A stretch of 25,683 bases of DNA from Thermoleophilia bacterium UBA6103 (GTDB taxonomy: Bacteria > Actinomycetota > Thermoleophilia > UBA2241): positions 1-25,683 of the forward strand of contig DIWP01000021.1 in the NCBI GenBank assembly GCA_002423545.1. The letters run 5' to 3'. A program made the translations under genes and the position numbers. Each line of letters begins with the position of its first letter. Positions within the stretch are counted from its first letter, which is position 1. Positions 14,141 through 21,736 of this stretch are shown here, in pieces. The notes below the pieces were generated by a model, which was not told the DNA's origin, searched no databases, and saw nothing but the letters and a program-made list of their open reading frames with translations.

Positions 14141-15103
14141 TCACCGCGGAGAGTGTCCGTCACCCTTCGCCGAAGTCGGTGACCGTCGCCCTTCGGCGAA
14201 GTCGGTGACCGTCGCCCTTCGGCGAGCGTAGTCTTCGTGCCATCCGGCGCGCACCGGCATGGTCTCATAGAGCTGCTGCCGCCGCGCCTCCAGAAGCAGC
14301 CGCGGTCGTCCCATGATGTCGGCGGCGCAGAAGACCCTGCGGCCCGTCTTCTCGGAGAGCGCAGCGAGCCACGTCGCGCCCTCCACCGACCGCAGCAGAT
14401 GATGGTCGAGGATCAGCGTGTCGACCGCTTGGGCGAGTCGGAGCGCGTTGTCCCACGCCCGTCGCCGTCGGCCGGCATCGAAGCCACTCTGGTACAGAGG
14501 CGGGCCGCCGACGAGGACCCAGTGCGGCGCCCACTCCAGTATGAAGTCGACGACGGACGCGCTCAGAAGCTGCGTGTCGGACGCGTGCACGAACACCCGG
14601 CCGGCGAGGTCGACGCGCGTGAGCATCACGCTACCCAGAGACGGCCCGCCGGCGCCGTGATCCACCGCCGGTGAGAATCGCAGCAGTCCTTCGTCGCAGC
14701 CCTCCGCGATCTGGAAGCGTGGCCCAAGCAGCTTCATCAGCACGCGAGCGCGCTCTTGGCTCGTCTCCGTCTGGCAGTCCGGAGACAGGCTCCAGGCGCG
14801 GAGCGTGGCGAAACGTGGCGGCAGTTGCGCGACCGCGAGCTGGTAGGGGTTGGCGTCCACCAGAGGCACATGGTCCCCGTGGAAGTGGCTGAACACCACG
14901 TCGGTGGCCCCGTCCAATGCCCGGACGATGCGCCGACGGATCGCCCGGCCGGCGGCGATCTGCAGCGGATGGGGCGGCAGCCCGTGGCGCCAGGCGCCCA
15001 GCGCCACACCGGGATCGATCACGATCACCCGGCCCCGGTGCTCGAGGCGACAGCAGAGTCCCCGGGCGCCCAGCGACTCGGCGGCGAGGATGTCGAGCCT
15101 CAC
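14141..15103 (-). CDS. UPF0282-like metallo-beta-lactamase-fold hydrolase
   Basis: The 320-residue protein begins MRLDILAAESLGARGLCC, characteristic of the UPF0282 branch of the MBL fold, which also has the IDPGVALGAWRHGLPPHPLQ segment (residues 29-48). The zinc-binding motif HFHGDH is at 73-78, and later metal or active-site candidates are HASD and LILDHHLLR. The GTG at 15103 is preferred: GAGGTGG lies about eight bases before it, and residues encoded further upstream are low-complexity. The last 20 or so residues are encoded by tandem repeats and look like a later addition. It is divergent from the ZIP transporter across a region carrying a palindromic operator. The family's reaction is unknown. 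Confidence 0.8.
   Translation of the reverse strand: MRLDILAAESLGARGLCCRLEHRGRVIVIDPGVALGAWRHGLPPHPLQIAAGRAIRRRIVRALDGATDVVFSHFHGDHVPLVDANPYQLAVAQLPPRFATLRAWSLSPDCQTETSQERARVLMKLLGPRFQIAEGCDEGLLRFSPAVDHGAGGPSLGSVMLTRVDLAGRVFVHASDTQLLSASVVDFILEWAPHWVLVGGPPLYQSGFDAGRRRRAWDNALRLAQAVDTLILDHHLLRSVEGATWLAALSEKTGRRVFCAADIMGRPRLLLEARRQQLYETMPVRAGWHEDYARRRATVTDFAEGRRSPTSAKGDGHSPR
14159..14225. repeat. 26-bp tandem repeat, 2.6 copies, with hairpin potential
   Basis: Units at 14159-14184 and 14185-14210 match at 24 of 26 positions, and a partial third runs to 14225. Each has a near-palindromic CTTCG(C/G)CGAAG core, and the first is bounded by GTCACC and GGTGAC. The array lies in the tail of the MBL gene (minus strand) and 31 bases after the convergent PGI-like stop. 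It could act as a bidirectional terminator-like structure or a REP-type element. Confidence 0.6.
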
Positions 15104-15268
15104 TGCACCGCCACCTCGATCACGGCCCCCAGGCCGCCTTCCACGAAGCTCTCGCCCCAAGCGGCGCGGGACCGGGCACGCGCCGGCTCCCCCGTGCAGT
15201 CGCCGGGGGCCACCGTCTCGACACGCAAAGCGGGTACGGCACCAGACCCACTCCTCAGGTCATGCTGC

Positions 15269-15291
15269 TATTATGGGCTTATGCTCACTTT
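15269..15291 (+). promoter_or_regulatory. promoter/operator of ZIP gene, shared palindrome type
   Basis: TATTAT (15269-15274), a good -10 box, runs into TGGGCTTATGCTCA (15274-15287), an imperfect palindrome, followed by CACTTT. Nearly the same arrangement is at 20845-20867 before the IscU/NifX genes: 20 of 23 positions are identical. An operator placed on the -10 box implies repression. It lies between the divergent MBL gene and the ZIP gene. No -35 box of quality is visible. Confidence 0.6.
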
Positions 15292-15382
15292 AGAGATCCG
15301 CCTGCCTGTGTCAACAGGACCACCGATCCTTTGACGCCGCAGGGAGGCAAGGTGGGAGGCCTGCCGATCTGCCGCCGGGAGC

Positions 15383-16117
15383 ATGGAGAACACGTTCTGG
15401 ACAGCTCTGGGCACCAGCCTTGCGGCCGCTGCCGTCACGACCGCGGGCATCCTCACGATCCGGAGATTCGATGAGTGGGGCAGACGGAACACCGCCTACT
15501 TCATGTGCTTCGCCGCCGGAGTGCTCGTCTCGGCGTCGTTCCTCCATCTGATCCCCAGATCGCTGTCCATGAACGGTGACGCGGCGCTCTACGTCCTCGC
15601 GGGGTTCTTCGGACTGCACCTGCTGAACCGAGGTCTGACCGTTTTCGTCTGCGACAAGGACCCGAGCCGGGCTGACTACGACCCCGGGATCGTGCCCACG
15701 TTCGGCATCGGGTTCCACTCGCTCATCGACGGCTTCGTCTACTCCACCGCTTTCACGGTCAGCATCTTCACCGGCTTCGTGGCGACCGCCGGCATGGTCC
15801 TGCACGAGTTCCCCGAAGGGATGATCACCTACCTGCTCCTGTTGCGGGGAGGGTTCAGCCAGCGGACGTCGTTGATCCTTGCCATCGTCGCCGCCGCGGC
15901 GACCACTCCTGTCGGGATGCTGATCTCGTATCCCTTGATCAGCAGAGTGCACGAGTCCACCCTGGGAGCACTGCTGGCACTCTCCGCCGGCGCTCTCGTG
16001 TACGTAGGCGCCACACACCTTCTGCCGAGAGCGGAGCGGGAGAACCGCAGGTTCAGCCTCATGGCCCTGCTGGGGGGCATGCTCATTGCCGCCGTGATCG
16101 TGCTGTCGAAGAGTTGA
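15383..16117 (+). CDS. ZIP-family divalent metal transporter
   Basis: This is a 244-residue inner-membrane protein with about eight hydrophobic segments. The two metal-site signatures of ZIP proteins are present: FHSLIDG at 111-117 (H112, D116) and LHEFPEGM at 140-147 (H141, E142, E145). The latter is the classic HExPEG of TM5. The family imports Zn2+, Fe2+ or Mn2+ into the cytosol; the specificity is not readable. The ATG at 15383 begins the first membrane segment. The immediate GGGAG is very close to it, and AGGGAGG lies further upstream. The gene is probably controlled by the palindrome at 15269-15291 and probably ends before the iron-box promoter of feoAB. Confidence 0.88.
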   Translation: MENTFWTALGTSLAAAAVTTAGILTIRRFDEWGRRNTAYFMCFAAGVLVSASFLHLIPRSLSMNGDAALYVLAGFFGLHLLNRGLTVFVCDKDPSRADYDPGIVPTFGIGFHSLIDGFVYSTAFTVSIFTGFVATAGMVLHEFPEGMITYLLLLRGGFSQRTSLILAIVAAAATTPVGMLISYPLISRVHESTLGALLALSAGALVYVGATHLLPRAERENRRFSLMALLGGMLIAAVIVLSKS

Positions 16118-16258
16118 GCGCCGTGCCGAGGGCGCTGACCTGCGCCACGTGCTGAGACTGTCGCATGGCCCCGCCCGCGCGTGGGGTGCGGCGCCGCAGA
16201 GACCCGGTCGACCACCGCACACGGCACCTCGCATGGCTCCACCTTTGCATTCTGTGCA

Positions 16259-16278
16259 CTGTTAGGCTAACCTAACAG
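16259..16278 (+). promoter_or_regulatory. DtxR/IdeR-like iron box upstream of feoAB
   Basis: CTGTTAGG-CTAA-CCTAACAG is a perfect inverted repeat with eight-base arms. Its centre, TTAGGCTAACCTAA, matches the TTAGGTTAGGCTAACCTAA iron-box consensus bound by DtxR/IdeR repressors in Actinomycetota. It is about 105 bases upstream of feoA. The implied control is repression by Fe2+-loaded regulator when iron is sufficient. The regulator gene is not in this window. Confidence 0.75.
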
Positions 16279-16383
16279 ATAGATGATGGCTCTCCTATGA
16301 GAAGGCTGAAGGGACGTATCCCAAAGACTGCAAGGAGAGACTGCACACGACTCACCAAGAGTTCGCGCGGAGGGTGACGGGCG

Positions 16384-16698
16384 ATGGCGACGTACCACCC
16401 TGATCGACGGCAGAGTGATCCGGTCCCGAACGGACCCGGTCCGGAGCCTCCGGGGGCGATCGGGTCCCCACTCGACCAGATGGCCACCGGCACCACGGGC
16501 GTGGTGCGCACACTGCGAGGCGGCGCCGGCGCGGCGTCCCGCCTTGCCGTCATGGGCTTCACGCCGGGCACCGAGGTGACCGTACTGCAGAACCGCGGCT
16601 GGGGCCCCATGATCGTCATGACGCGGGACGTGCGGCTGGCGCTCGGACGCAGACTGGCGCACAAGATCGAGATCGCGCCGCCCTCCTCGTCGCGGTGA
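16384..16698 (+). CDS. feoA: FeoA ferrous iron transport accessory protein
   Basis: The 104-residue protein consists of an SH3-like FeoA domain at about 30-100 (GTTGVVRTLRGGAGAASRLA, VMGFTPGTEVTVLQN and MIVMTRDVRLALGRRLAHKI) behind a Pro/Gly-rich N-terminal extension of about 28 residues not typical of FeoA. It is thought to modulate FeoB at the cytosolic face. Its stop overlaps the GTG start of feoB (GTGA). An alternative start at the internal Met near residue 33 would give a canonical 70-residue FeoA. The iron box at 16259 lies upstream. Confidence 0.88.
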   Translation: MATYHPDRRQSDPVPNGPGPEPPGAIGSPLDQMATGTTGVVRTLRGGAGAASRLAVMGFTPGTEVTVLQNRGWGPMIVMTRDVRLALGRRLAHKIEIAPPSSSR

Positions 16699-18710
16699 CC
16701 CGGGGCGCCGGCATGGACGCTCACTCCGCCTCTCCGGTCACGATCGCCCTCGCCGGCCAGCCCAACGTAGGCAAATCCACCGTCTTCAACATGCTCACCG
16801 GCCTCAGCCAGCATGTCGGCAACTGGCCCGGCAAGACGGTGGAGAAGAAAGTCGGCGACGTGCGCTTCGGAAAGCTGTGTGAACGGCTGGTCGACCTGCC
16901 CGGCACCTACAGCCTCACGGCCGACTCCGAGGAGGAACGCATCGCCCGCGACTTCATCCTCCGCGAACGGCCCCAGGCCGCTCTCGTTATCGTCAACGCC
17001 GCCGCCCTGGAGCGCGGCCTCTACCTGGTCGCCGAGCTGCTGATGCTGCCCATCCCGCTGGTGATCGGGCTCAACATGACCGACGTGGCCGAACGCCACG
17101 GCGTGCACGTCGACACCGCGAAACTGCAGAGAGCCCTGGGGGTGCCGATCGTCGGGATCGTGGCGACCAAGAACCGCGGCCTCGACGAGCTGCTCGCCAC
17201 CGTCGAGCGGGTCGTGGAAGATCCGGCCGTGTTCGCGCCGCACCGCCCGGCGCTGGCGCCCAGACACGAGGCCGAGCTGCGGCGGATCCGTGCCGTGCTG
17301 GCCGGACGACTGCCGGAGCGGTATCCGGAGGAGTGGGTCGCCCTCAAGCTCCTCGAGGGCGACCGCGAGATCATCGACCTCGTGCGAGCCGCCGTGCCGG
17401 ACGCGTGGGAGACCGTAGAAGCCCTGCTCATGCAGCACGAGGACGCGTGCCTTGACATCGCCGGCAGCCGCTACCGCTGGGTGGGCCGCATGGTGCACGC
17501 GGCCGTCACGCGGCCGCACGCCGGCGCCGTCACCCTGACCGACCGCATCGACAGGGTGGCCACCCACCCCCTCTGGGGCCTGCTCCTGGTGCTCGTCCTC
17601 TTCGGCCTCGTCTTCTGGCTCACCTACACCATCGCGGGTCCCGTGGTGCAGTGGCTGAACGGACTGATCTCCGGACCTCTCACTGACGCCGCCGAGTCGG
17701 CCCTGGCCGGGGCACCCGGCTGGGTCTCCGGTCTCCTGATCGACGGTCTGCTTGCCGGCGTGGGCACGGTGCTCACGTTCGTGCCCATCCTGGTCATCTT
17801 CTTCGCCGTGCTCGGGACGGTCGAAGACGTGGGCTACATGGCCCGGGCCGCCTACGTGATGGACCGCTACATGCACTGGATGGGGCTGCACGGGAAGTCG
17901 GTGCTCCCCTTCATGGCCGGCTTCGGCTGCAACGTGCCGGCGGTGATGGGCACGCGGATCATCGAAGACCGTCGCTCGCGGCTGCTCACCATCCTGCTCG
18001 TACCCCTGGTGCCCTGCACGGCCCGGCTCGCCGTGCTCGCCTTGCTGGCGCCGGCCTTCTTCGGTGCTCGGGCGGCCCTTGTCTCCTGGTCGCTGGTGGC
18101 CGGCAATCTGCTTCTTCTGCTGCTGGTCGGCATGGCCGTCAACCGCGGCTTCTTCCACGGCGAGCGGACCGCGCTCATCATGGAGATACCGCTCTACCAC
18201 GTCCCCGACCCACGGACGATCGGCCTGTACGTCTGGCGCAACCTGGTCGCCTTCGTGAAGCGGGCCGGCAGCATCATCGTCATCATCTCCATCGTGATCT
18301 GGGCGCTCTCGTCCTTTCCCGGAGACGATCCGCAGCAGAGCCTCCTGGCCGACGTGGCGCGTCTGCTGACGCCGGTCGGTGCACTGATGGGCCTCGGCGA
18401 CTGGCGTCTGATCACGGCCCTGTTGAGCGGTTTCGCGGCCAAGGAGACGACGGTCGCAACCCTCGGCATCCTGTTCCCGCCGGACGGCTCGGGCACCGGC
18501 CTGCCGGAACGGGTGGCCGCCGCCCTGACGCCGGCGGCGGGGCTCGCCTTCCTGGTGGTGATGATGACGTTCATCCCCTGCGCCGCCGTGGTGGCGGCCA
18601 CCCGCCAGGAGACCGGCTCCTGGCGCTGGACGGCGGCGAGCGTGAGCCTCATGCTGGCCGTCTCGCTGCTGGCCGGGACCCTCGTCTACCAGATCGGATC
18701 CAGGCTGTGA
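16695..18710 (+). CDS. feoB: FeoB ferrous iron transporter with N-terminal GTPase domain
   Basis: The 671-residue protein imports Fe2+ across the inner membrane. The G domain has G1 GQPNVGKS (21-28), G3 DLPGTYSL (67-74) and G4 NMTD (127-130). The usual DASNLERNLYL is NAAALERGLYL, with Asn for the conserved Asp at 101. A helical GDI-like region spans about 175-270. The membrane domain carries the two Gate motifs, including FMAGFGCNVPAVMGTRIIED and LVPLVPCTARLAVLALL, then SGFAAKETTVATLGILF near the end. GTG 16695 overlaps the feoA stop, and ATG 16713 is an alternative start. No feoC follows. It is convergent with the YkoF-like gene 50 bases away. Confidence 0.95.
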   Translation: MTRGAGMDAHSASPVTIALAGQPNVGKSTVFNMLTGLSQHVGNWPGKTVEKKVGDVRFGKLCERLVDLPGTYSLTADSEEERIARDFILRERPQAALVIVNAAALERGLYLVAELLMLPIPLVIGLNMTDVAERHGVHVDTAKLQRALGVPIVGIVATKNRGLDELLATVERVVEDPAVFAPHRPALAPRHEAELRRIRAVLAGRLPERYPEEWVALKLLEGDREIIDLVRAAVPDAWETVEALLMQHEDACLDIAGSRYRWVGRMVHAAVTRPHAGAVTLTDRIDRVATHPLWGLLLVLVLFGLVFWLTYTIAGPVVQWLNGLISGPLTDAAESALAGAPGWVSGLLIDGLLAGVGTVLTFVPILVIFFAVLGTVEDVGYMARAAYVMDRYMHWMGLHGKSVLPFMAGFGCNVPAVMGTRIIEDRRSRLLTILLVPLVPCTARLAVLALLAPAFFGARAALVSWSLVAGNLLLLLLVGMAVNRGFFHGERTALIMEIPLYHVPDPRTIGLYVWRNLVAFVKRAGSIIVIISIVIWALSSFPGDDPQQSLLADVARLLTPVGALMGLGDWRLITALLSGFAAKETTVATLGILFPPDGSGTGLPERVAAALTPAAGLAFLVVMMTFIPCAAVVAATRQETGSWRWTAASVSLMLAVSLLAGTLVYQIGSRL

Positions 18711-18722
18711 GCCGGCTCGTAC

Positions 18723-18774
18723 GGTCATCGCCGACGTGGCGGTCATCGCCGACGTGGCGGTCACCGCCGGCCGG
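18723..18774. repeat. 18-bp tandem repeat between feoB and the YkoF-like gene
   Basis: GGTCATCGCCGACGTGGC occurs at 18723-18740 and 18741-18758 without change, and a diverged third unit runs to about 18774. It occupies the short space between two convergent stops. It may assist transcript ending or be a replication-slippage product. Confidence 0.6.
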
Positions 18775-19027
18775 TCGGTCGCTGAGGCGCCGGACAGGCG
18801 TTCGAGACCGTCACCGTGAGCACCACGTGGTGCTCCCCGGCAGCGTTGGCAAAAGCCGCGGTGAGTGCGGCAAAGACAAGCTCGCTCTCCCCGGTCAGGC
18901 GACTGCTCATACGCCCCGCCTCCACCTCGAGTCCGGGTCGTGAGAGCGACTCCAGGAACTCGCCGATGGGCTCGCTGAGCGAGTGCGTTCTGAGCGGATA
19001 CAGGCTCACCTCTGCCTGAACGATCAT
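18761..19027 (-). CDS. YkoF-related thiamine/HMP-binding-like small protein
   Basis: The 88-residue protein begins MIVQAEVSLYPLRTHSLSEP and has GLEVEAGRMSSRLTGESELV and VVLTVTVSNACP. This pattern is typical of the YkoF/MTH1187-like ferredoxin-fold family, some members of which bind thiamine or hydroxymethylpyrimidine. The ATG at 19027 has GGGGAGG about nine bases upstream; the longer open frame upstream overlaps the permease and is not native. It is third in an operon after the ABC ATPase and permease, 43 bases from the permease stop. A ligand-sensing role for the exporter is possible. The ligand is not established. Confidence 0.7.
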   Translation of the reverse strand: MIVQAEVSLYPLRTHSLSEPIGEFLESLSRPGLEVEAGRMSSRLTGESELVFAALTAAFANAAGEHHVVLTVTVSNACPAPQRPTGRR

Positions 19028-19070
19028 CCGTCCGCCTCCCCACACGACGACGATCGATCCGGCCGCCGCC

Positions 19071-19808
19071 TCACGTGATCCACTTCCGCTTGATGTTCCA
19101 GAGGCTCGCCACAAACAGCACCAGGCAGAACAGGCCGAGGAGGATGAAGTCGAGGGCATAGGGCAGGGCGTGCTCGCCGGTGACGGCACCCTGAAGGATG
19201 TCGACCCCATAGGTCAGCGGCAGTGCATAGGCGAGCGGCTGCAGGAATACCGGCAGAGCGGTCACCGGGAAGAAGAGCCCGCACAGGAAGATCATCGGGA
19301 AGCGGAAGAAGTTGGAGAACGTCTGCGCCTCGAAGACCTCACTGACCGCCACGGCGATGAACAGGCCGAGGAACGTCGACACGATGGCGATCAGGACGAC
19401 TGCCGGGATGAAGAGACCCCAGACGACCTGGGAGAGGTCCACAAGGAACAGCGCCATGATCACCGGCACGAAGGCATTCGCGACGCCGAAGATGACAGCG
19501 CCGCTCGTCTTCGCCAGCATGAGCAGCTCGAACGGGATCGGCGCCAGCAGCAGTCGCTCGAAGGAGCGCATCTTCTTCTCGAAGGTGATCGCCACCGACA
19601 ACATCGAGGTGGTCCCGAACAGCATGGACACCGCGACCACTCCCGGCAGCAGCGTCTGCACATCCTCCAGGCCGCCGCCGGACTTGATGAAGAACATCCC
19701 GGTCCACGCCAGGGGGAAGATGATGCCCCAGCTGATGTTCGGCGGCTTCAGGTAGTAGGTACGCATGTCCTTGGTCAGGATGCTCCAGAAGGCGATCCAG
19801 CGCTTCAC
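19071..19808 (-). CDS. ABC-2 type exporter permease
   Basis: The 245-residue membrane protein has about six segments. Features of ABC-2 permeases include an N-terminal amphipathic start (MKRWIAFWSILTKDMRTYYL), EKKMRSFERLLLAPIPFELL in the coupling-helix region, and the GLFFPVTALPVFLQPLAYAL block before the last helix. It would form a dimer with the adjacent ATPase and export an unidentified substrate. Its GTG start overlaps the ATPase stop by four bases (GTGA), so the two are translationally coupled. Confidence 0.85.
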   Translation of the reverse strand: MKRWIAFWSILTKDMRTYYLKPPNISWGIIFPLAWTGMFFIKSGGGLEDVQTLLPGVVAVSMLFGTTSMLSVAITFEKKMRSFERLLLAPIPFELLMLAKTSGAVIFGVANAFVPVIMALFLVDLSQVVWGLFIPAVVLIAIVSTFLGLFIAVAVSEVFEAQTFSNFFRFPMIFLCGLFFPVTALPVFLQPLAYALPLTYGVDILQGAVTGEHALPYALDFILLGLFCLVLFVASLWNIKRKWIT

Positions 19809-20797
19809 CGCGGACCTCCCGTCTTCTCCTTCTCCTTGCGCAGCGCCTCGGCCTCGATGCCGGTGACGCGGACGAAGACGTCCTCGAGGGAAAGCTGCAT
19901 CCGGCGTGCCTCAGACACCTCCGCGCCGTGGTCTTCCAGGAAACGGACCAACGGTCCCACGGGGACCGGAGTGTCGGCCTCGATGCGCAGCAGCCCATGC
20001 CTGAGCAGCGTGCAGTCCAGGCCCGGGAAGGCCGCGGACAGCGCATCATTCAGGCCGTCCAGTACCGTCGGGCTGCTGATCTGCACCACGTGCCTGCCCT
20101 GGATCGGCTGGAGGAGGTCTTCCACCCGGTCGATGCGGACGATGCGACCCGCGACGATGAAGGCGATGCGATCACAGAGCCGCTCTGCCTCCTCGATGTA
20201 GTGGGTGGTCAGGAAGATGGTGGTCTCGCGGTCGTGCAGATCGGCGATACGCTCCCGCAGCTGACGGGCGCTCGCTACGTCGATGCCGGTCGTCGGCTCA
20301 TCCAGGAACAGTATGCGCGGCTCGTGGATGACCCCGGCGGCGAACGCCAGCTTGCGCTTCATCCCCTTGGAGTAGCCGGCGAACTTGCGGTCGCCGGCCT
20401 CAGCAAGGCCGAGTTCCGAGAGGAGCCGCCTTGCCCGCTCCTCTCTCTCGGCGCGGCCCAGGCCATACAGTGCAGCGCAGAACGACAGGTTCTCGAACCC
20501 GGTGAGCTCACCGTAGAGGTTGCTCTCGTCGGGGACCACCCCGAGGAGGTGCTGGGCCGCGCGCGGCGTCTGCGTACAGTCGATGCCGGCGATGCGGATG
20601 GTGCCGGCATCCGGACGAGACAGGCCGGTGAGCATGTTGATGGTAGTGGTCTTGCCCGCCCCGTTGGGGCCCAGGAACCCGAACAGCTCGCCGTGACCGA
20701 CCGTGAACGAGATGCCGTCCACGGCGTCGACCTCCCCCAGCCGCTTCCGCAGGTCCGCGACGCTGATGACGCACGTTGCCGACAAGTGCGGACTCAC
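19805..20797 (-). CDS. ABC exporter ATP-binding protein (ABC-2/DrrA-like)
   Basis: The 330-residue ATPase has Walker A GPNGAGKTT (43-51), the signature YSKGMKRKL (141-149, a variant of LSGGQ), Walker B ILFLDEP (161-167) and the H-loop histidine at 198 (TTHYIEEAE). Instead of the Q-loop glutamine it has VVPDESNLY, common in DrrA/NatA-type exporters. Residues 230-320 form the C-terminal extension of this group. The GTG start at 20797 is weakly supported by a ribosome site. It is first in an operon with the permease and the YkoF-like protein, and is divergent from the IscU/NifX pair, with the palindrome at 20845-20867 between them. Confidence 0.88.
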   Translation of the reverse strand: MSPHLSATCVISVADLRKRLGEVDAVDGISFTVGHGELFGFLGPNGAGKTTTINMLTGLSRPDAGTIRIAGIDCTQTPRAAQHLLGVVPDESNLYGELTGFENLSFCAALYGLGRAEREERARRLLSELGLAEAGDRKFAGYSKGMKRKLAFAAGVIHEPRILFLDEPTTGIDVASARQLRERIADLHDRETTIFLTTHYIEEAERLCDRIAFIVAGRIVRIDRVEDLLQPIQGRHVVQISSPTVLDGLNDALSAAFPGLDCTLLRHGLLRIEADTPVPVGPLVRFLEDHGAEVSEARRMQLSLEDVFVRVTGIEAEALRKEKEKTGGPR

Positions 20798-20844
20798 GAG
20801 GCGTACCCGCCGTCATGCGGTCCGTGGGCGCTGCAGGAGTGGTG

Positions 20845-20867
20845 TATTATGAGCATATGCCCACTTT
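20845..20867. promoter_or_regulatory. divergent promoter/operator, same palindrome as ZIP promoter
   Basis: TATTAT (20845-20850) overlaps the near-perfect palindrome TGAGCATATGCCCA (20850-20863), followed by CACTTT. Twenty of 23 positions equal the ZIP promoter element at 15269-15291. The leaders also share a downstream GTGTCAA. The site is about 70 bases before the IscU-like start and 48 bases before the divergent ABC ATPase start, so it could control both. Symmetry and placement resemble operators of metal-sensing repressors; the actual regulator is not known. Confidence 0.65.
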
Positions 20868-20933
20868 TGATCATCGGGATACTCGTGTCAAGGTCGAGCC
20901 GTCAGACGCGGCGGCCGCAAGGAGGACACCAGG

Positions 20934-21401
20934 ATGACAGACCGCCACGGGGGTGAGCTCTCCGCCCCGGCCTGCCTGCACGCCCTGCATCCCCACAACT
21001 ACGGTCCACCCCGGCGGTGGGACGGCCATGCCCGGATCACGGGGCCGTGCGGCGACACCATGGAGTTCTGGATCGAGACCCGGGGAGATTCGGATGCCAT
21101 TCAACGGATCTCCTTCGTCACCGACGGCTGCGCACCGTCGCTGGCCAGCGGGAGCATGGCCGGCACGCTGGCGGAAGACGGCAGCCTCACCGACGCCATG
21201 ACGCTCCGGCAGGCCGACATCCTCGCCGCTCTGGACGGCCTGCCGCGTGGGTCGGAGCACTGTGCGCTGCTGGCCGCCGACACGCTGCGGGCGGCCTGCC
21301 GGGACTGCCTCCAGGCGCGGGACGAGACGGCGGCACCGACCGCCGGGTCAGACACCGACCAGACGGACAAGCACACGATCATCGGGGAGGCAGGCAGATG
21401 A
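20934..21401 (+). CDS. IscU/NifU N-terminal-like iron-sulfur scaffold protein
   Basis: The 155-residue protein holds the three scaffold cysteines at C39 (GPCGDTMEFWI, with D41 next to it as in IscU), C66 (FVTDGCAPSLASGSM) and C110 (HCALLAADTL). These are the residues that bind a nascent Fe-S cluster in IscU/NifU. The C-terminal 25 residues are polar and add no NifU thioredoxin-like domain. AAGGAGG precedes the ATG by nine bases. The stop overlaps the NifX-like start (ATGA). No cysteine desulfurase is adjacent, so this is probably a specialised scaffold or metal carrier rather than the housekeeping one. Confidence 0.87.
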   Translation: MTDRHGGELSAPACLHALHPHNYGPPRRWDGHARITGPCGDTMEFWIETRGDSDAIQRISFVTDGCAPSLASGSMAGTLAEDGSLTDAMTLRQADILAALDGLPRGSEHCALLAADTLRAACRDCLQARDETAAPTAGSDTDQTDKHTIIGEAGR

Positions 21402-21736
21402 GGATCGCCGTACCGCTGCAGAACGGTGTGCTCTCGGCACACTTCGGTCACTGCGAGCGCTTCGCGCTACTGGATGTGGATGCATCCACCAGACAGATCG
21501 CCGGACGCGAGGACGTGGCCTCGCCGCCGCATCAGCCGGGGCTTCTGCCCGCCTGGCTCGCCGAACGCGGCGCCGATGTGATCATCGCCGCCGGCATGGG
21601 CGAGCGCGCCCAGGCGCTGTTCGCCGAGCAGGGCATCGAAGTGGCCGTCGGCGCCCAGACTGCACCGCCGGAGGCCTTGGCCGCGCAGTATCTCGACGGC
21701 ACGCTGACACTCGGACAGAACATCTGCGACCACTGA
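21398..21736 (+). CDS. NifX/NifB-C-terminal-like (dinitrogenase iron-molybdenum cofactor family) protein
   Basis: The 112-residue protein starts MRIAVPLQNGVLSAHFGHCE, then has PPHQPGLLPAWLAERGADVI, GMGERAQALFAEQGIEV and ends GQNICDH. This is the full single-domain NifX-NafY fold that in nitrogen fixers carries iron-molybdenum cofactor precursors. Stand-alone versions are widespread in anaerobes without nitrogenase, where their cargo is unknown. The ATG overlaps the scaffold stop, with GGGGAGG upstream. No nif structural genes are in view. Together with the IscU-like protein it may handle an Fe-S or Fe-Mo type cluster. Confidence 0.87.
   Translation: MRIAVPLQNGVLSAHFGHCERFALLDVDASTRQIAGREDVASPPHQPGLLPAWLAERGADVIIAAGMGERAQALFAEQGIEVAVGAQTAPPEALAAQYLDGTLTLGQNICDH

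Noticed and set aside
14159..14225. CRISPR-like array
   Set aside because: Units are directly abutting with no unique spacers, so it is a simple tandem repeat.
12454..14268. 604-codon open frame opposite the PGI-like gene
   Set aside because: Antisense shadow; the plus strand aligns throughout with the PGI half of TAL-PGI proteins.
16272..19043. 923-codon open frame antisense to feoA and feoB
   Set aside because: Composition is His/Gln/Gly/Arg-rich without any domain, it mirrors GC-rich codon bias of the feo genes, and the sense strand carries well-conserved FeoA and FeoB.
20934..21736. Nitrogen-fixation locus
   Set aside because: Only IscU-like and NifX-like proteins are present; no nifHDK, nifB radical-SAM or nifEN is visible, and stand-alone NifX proteins are common in non-fixers.
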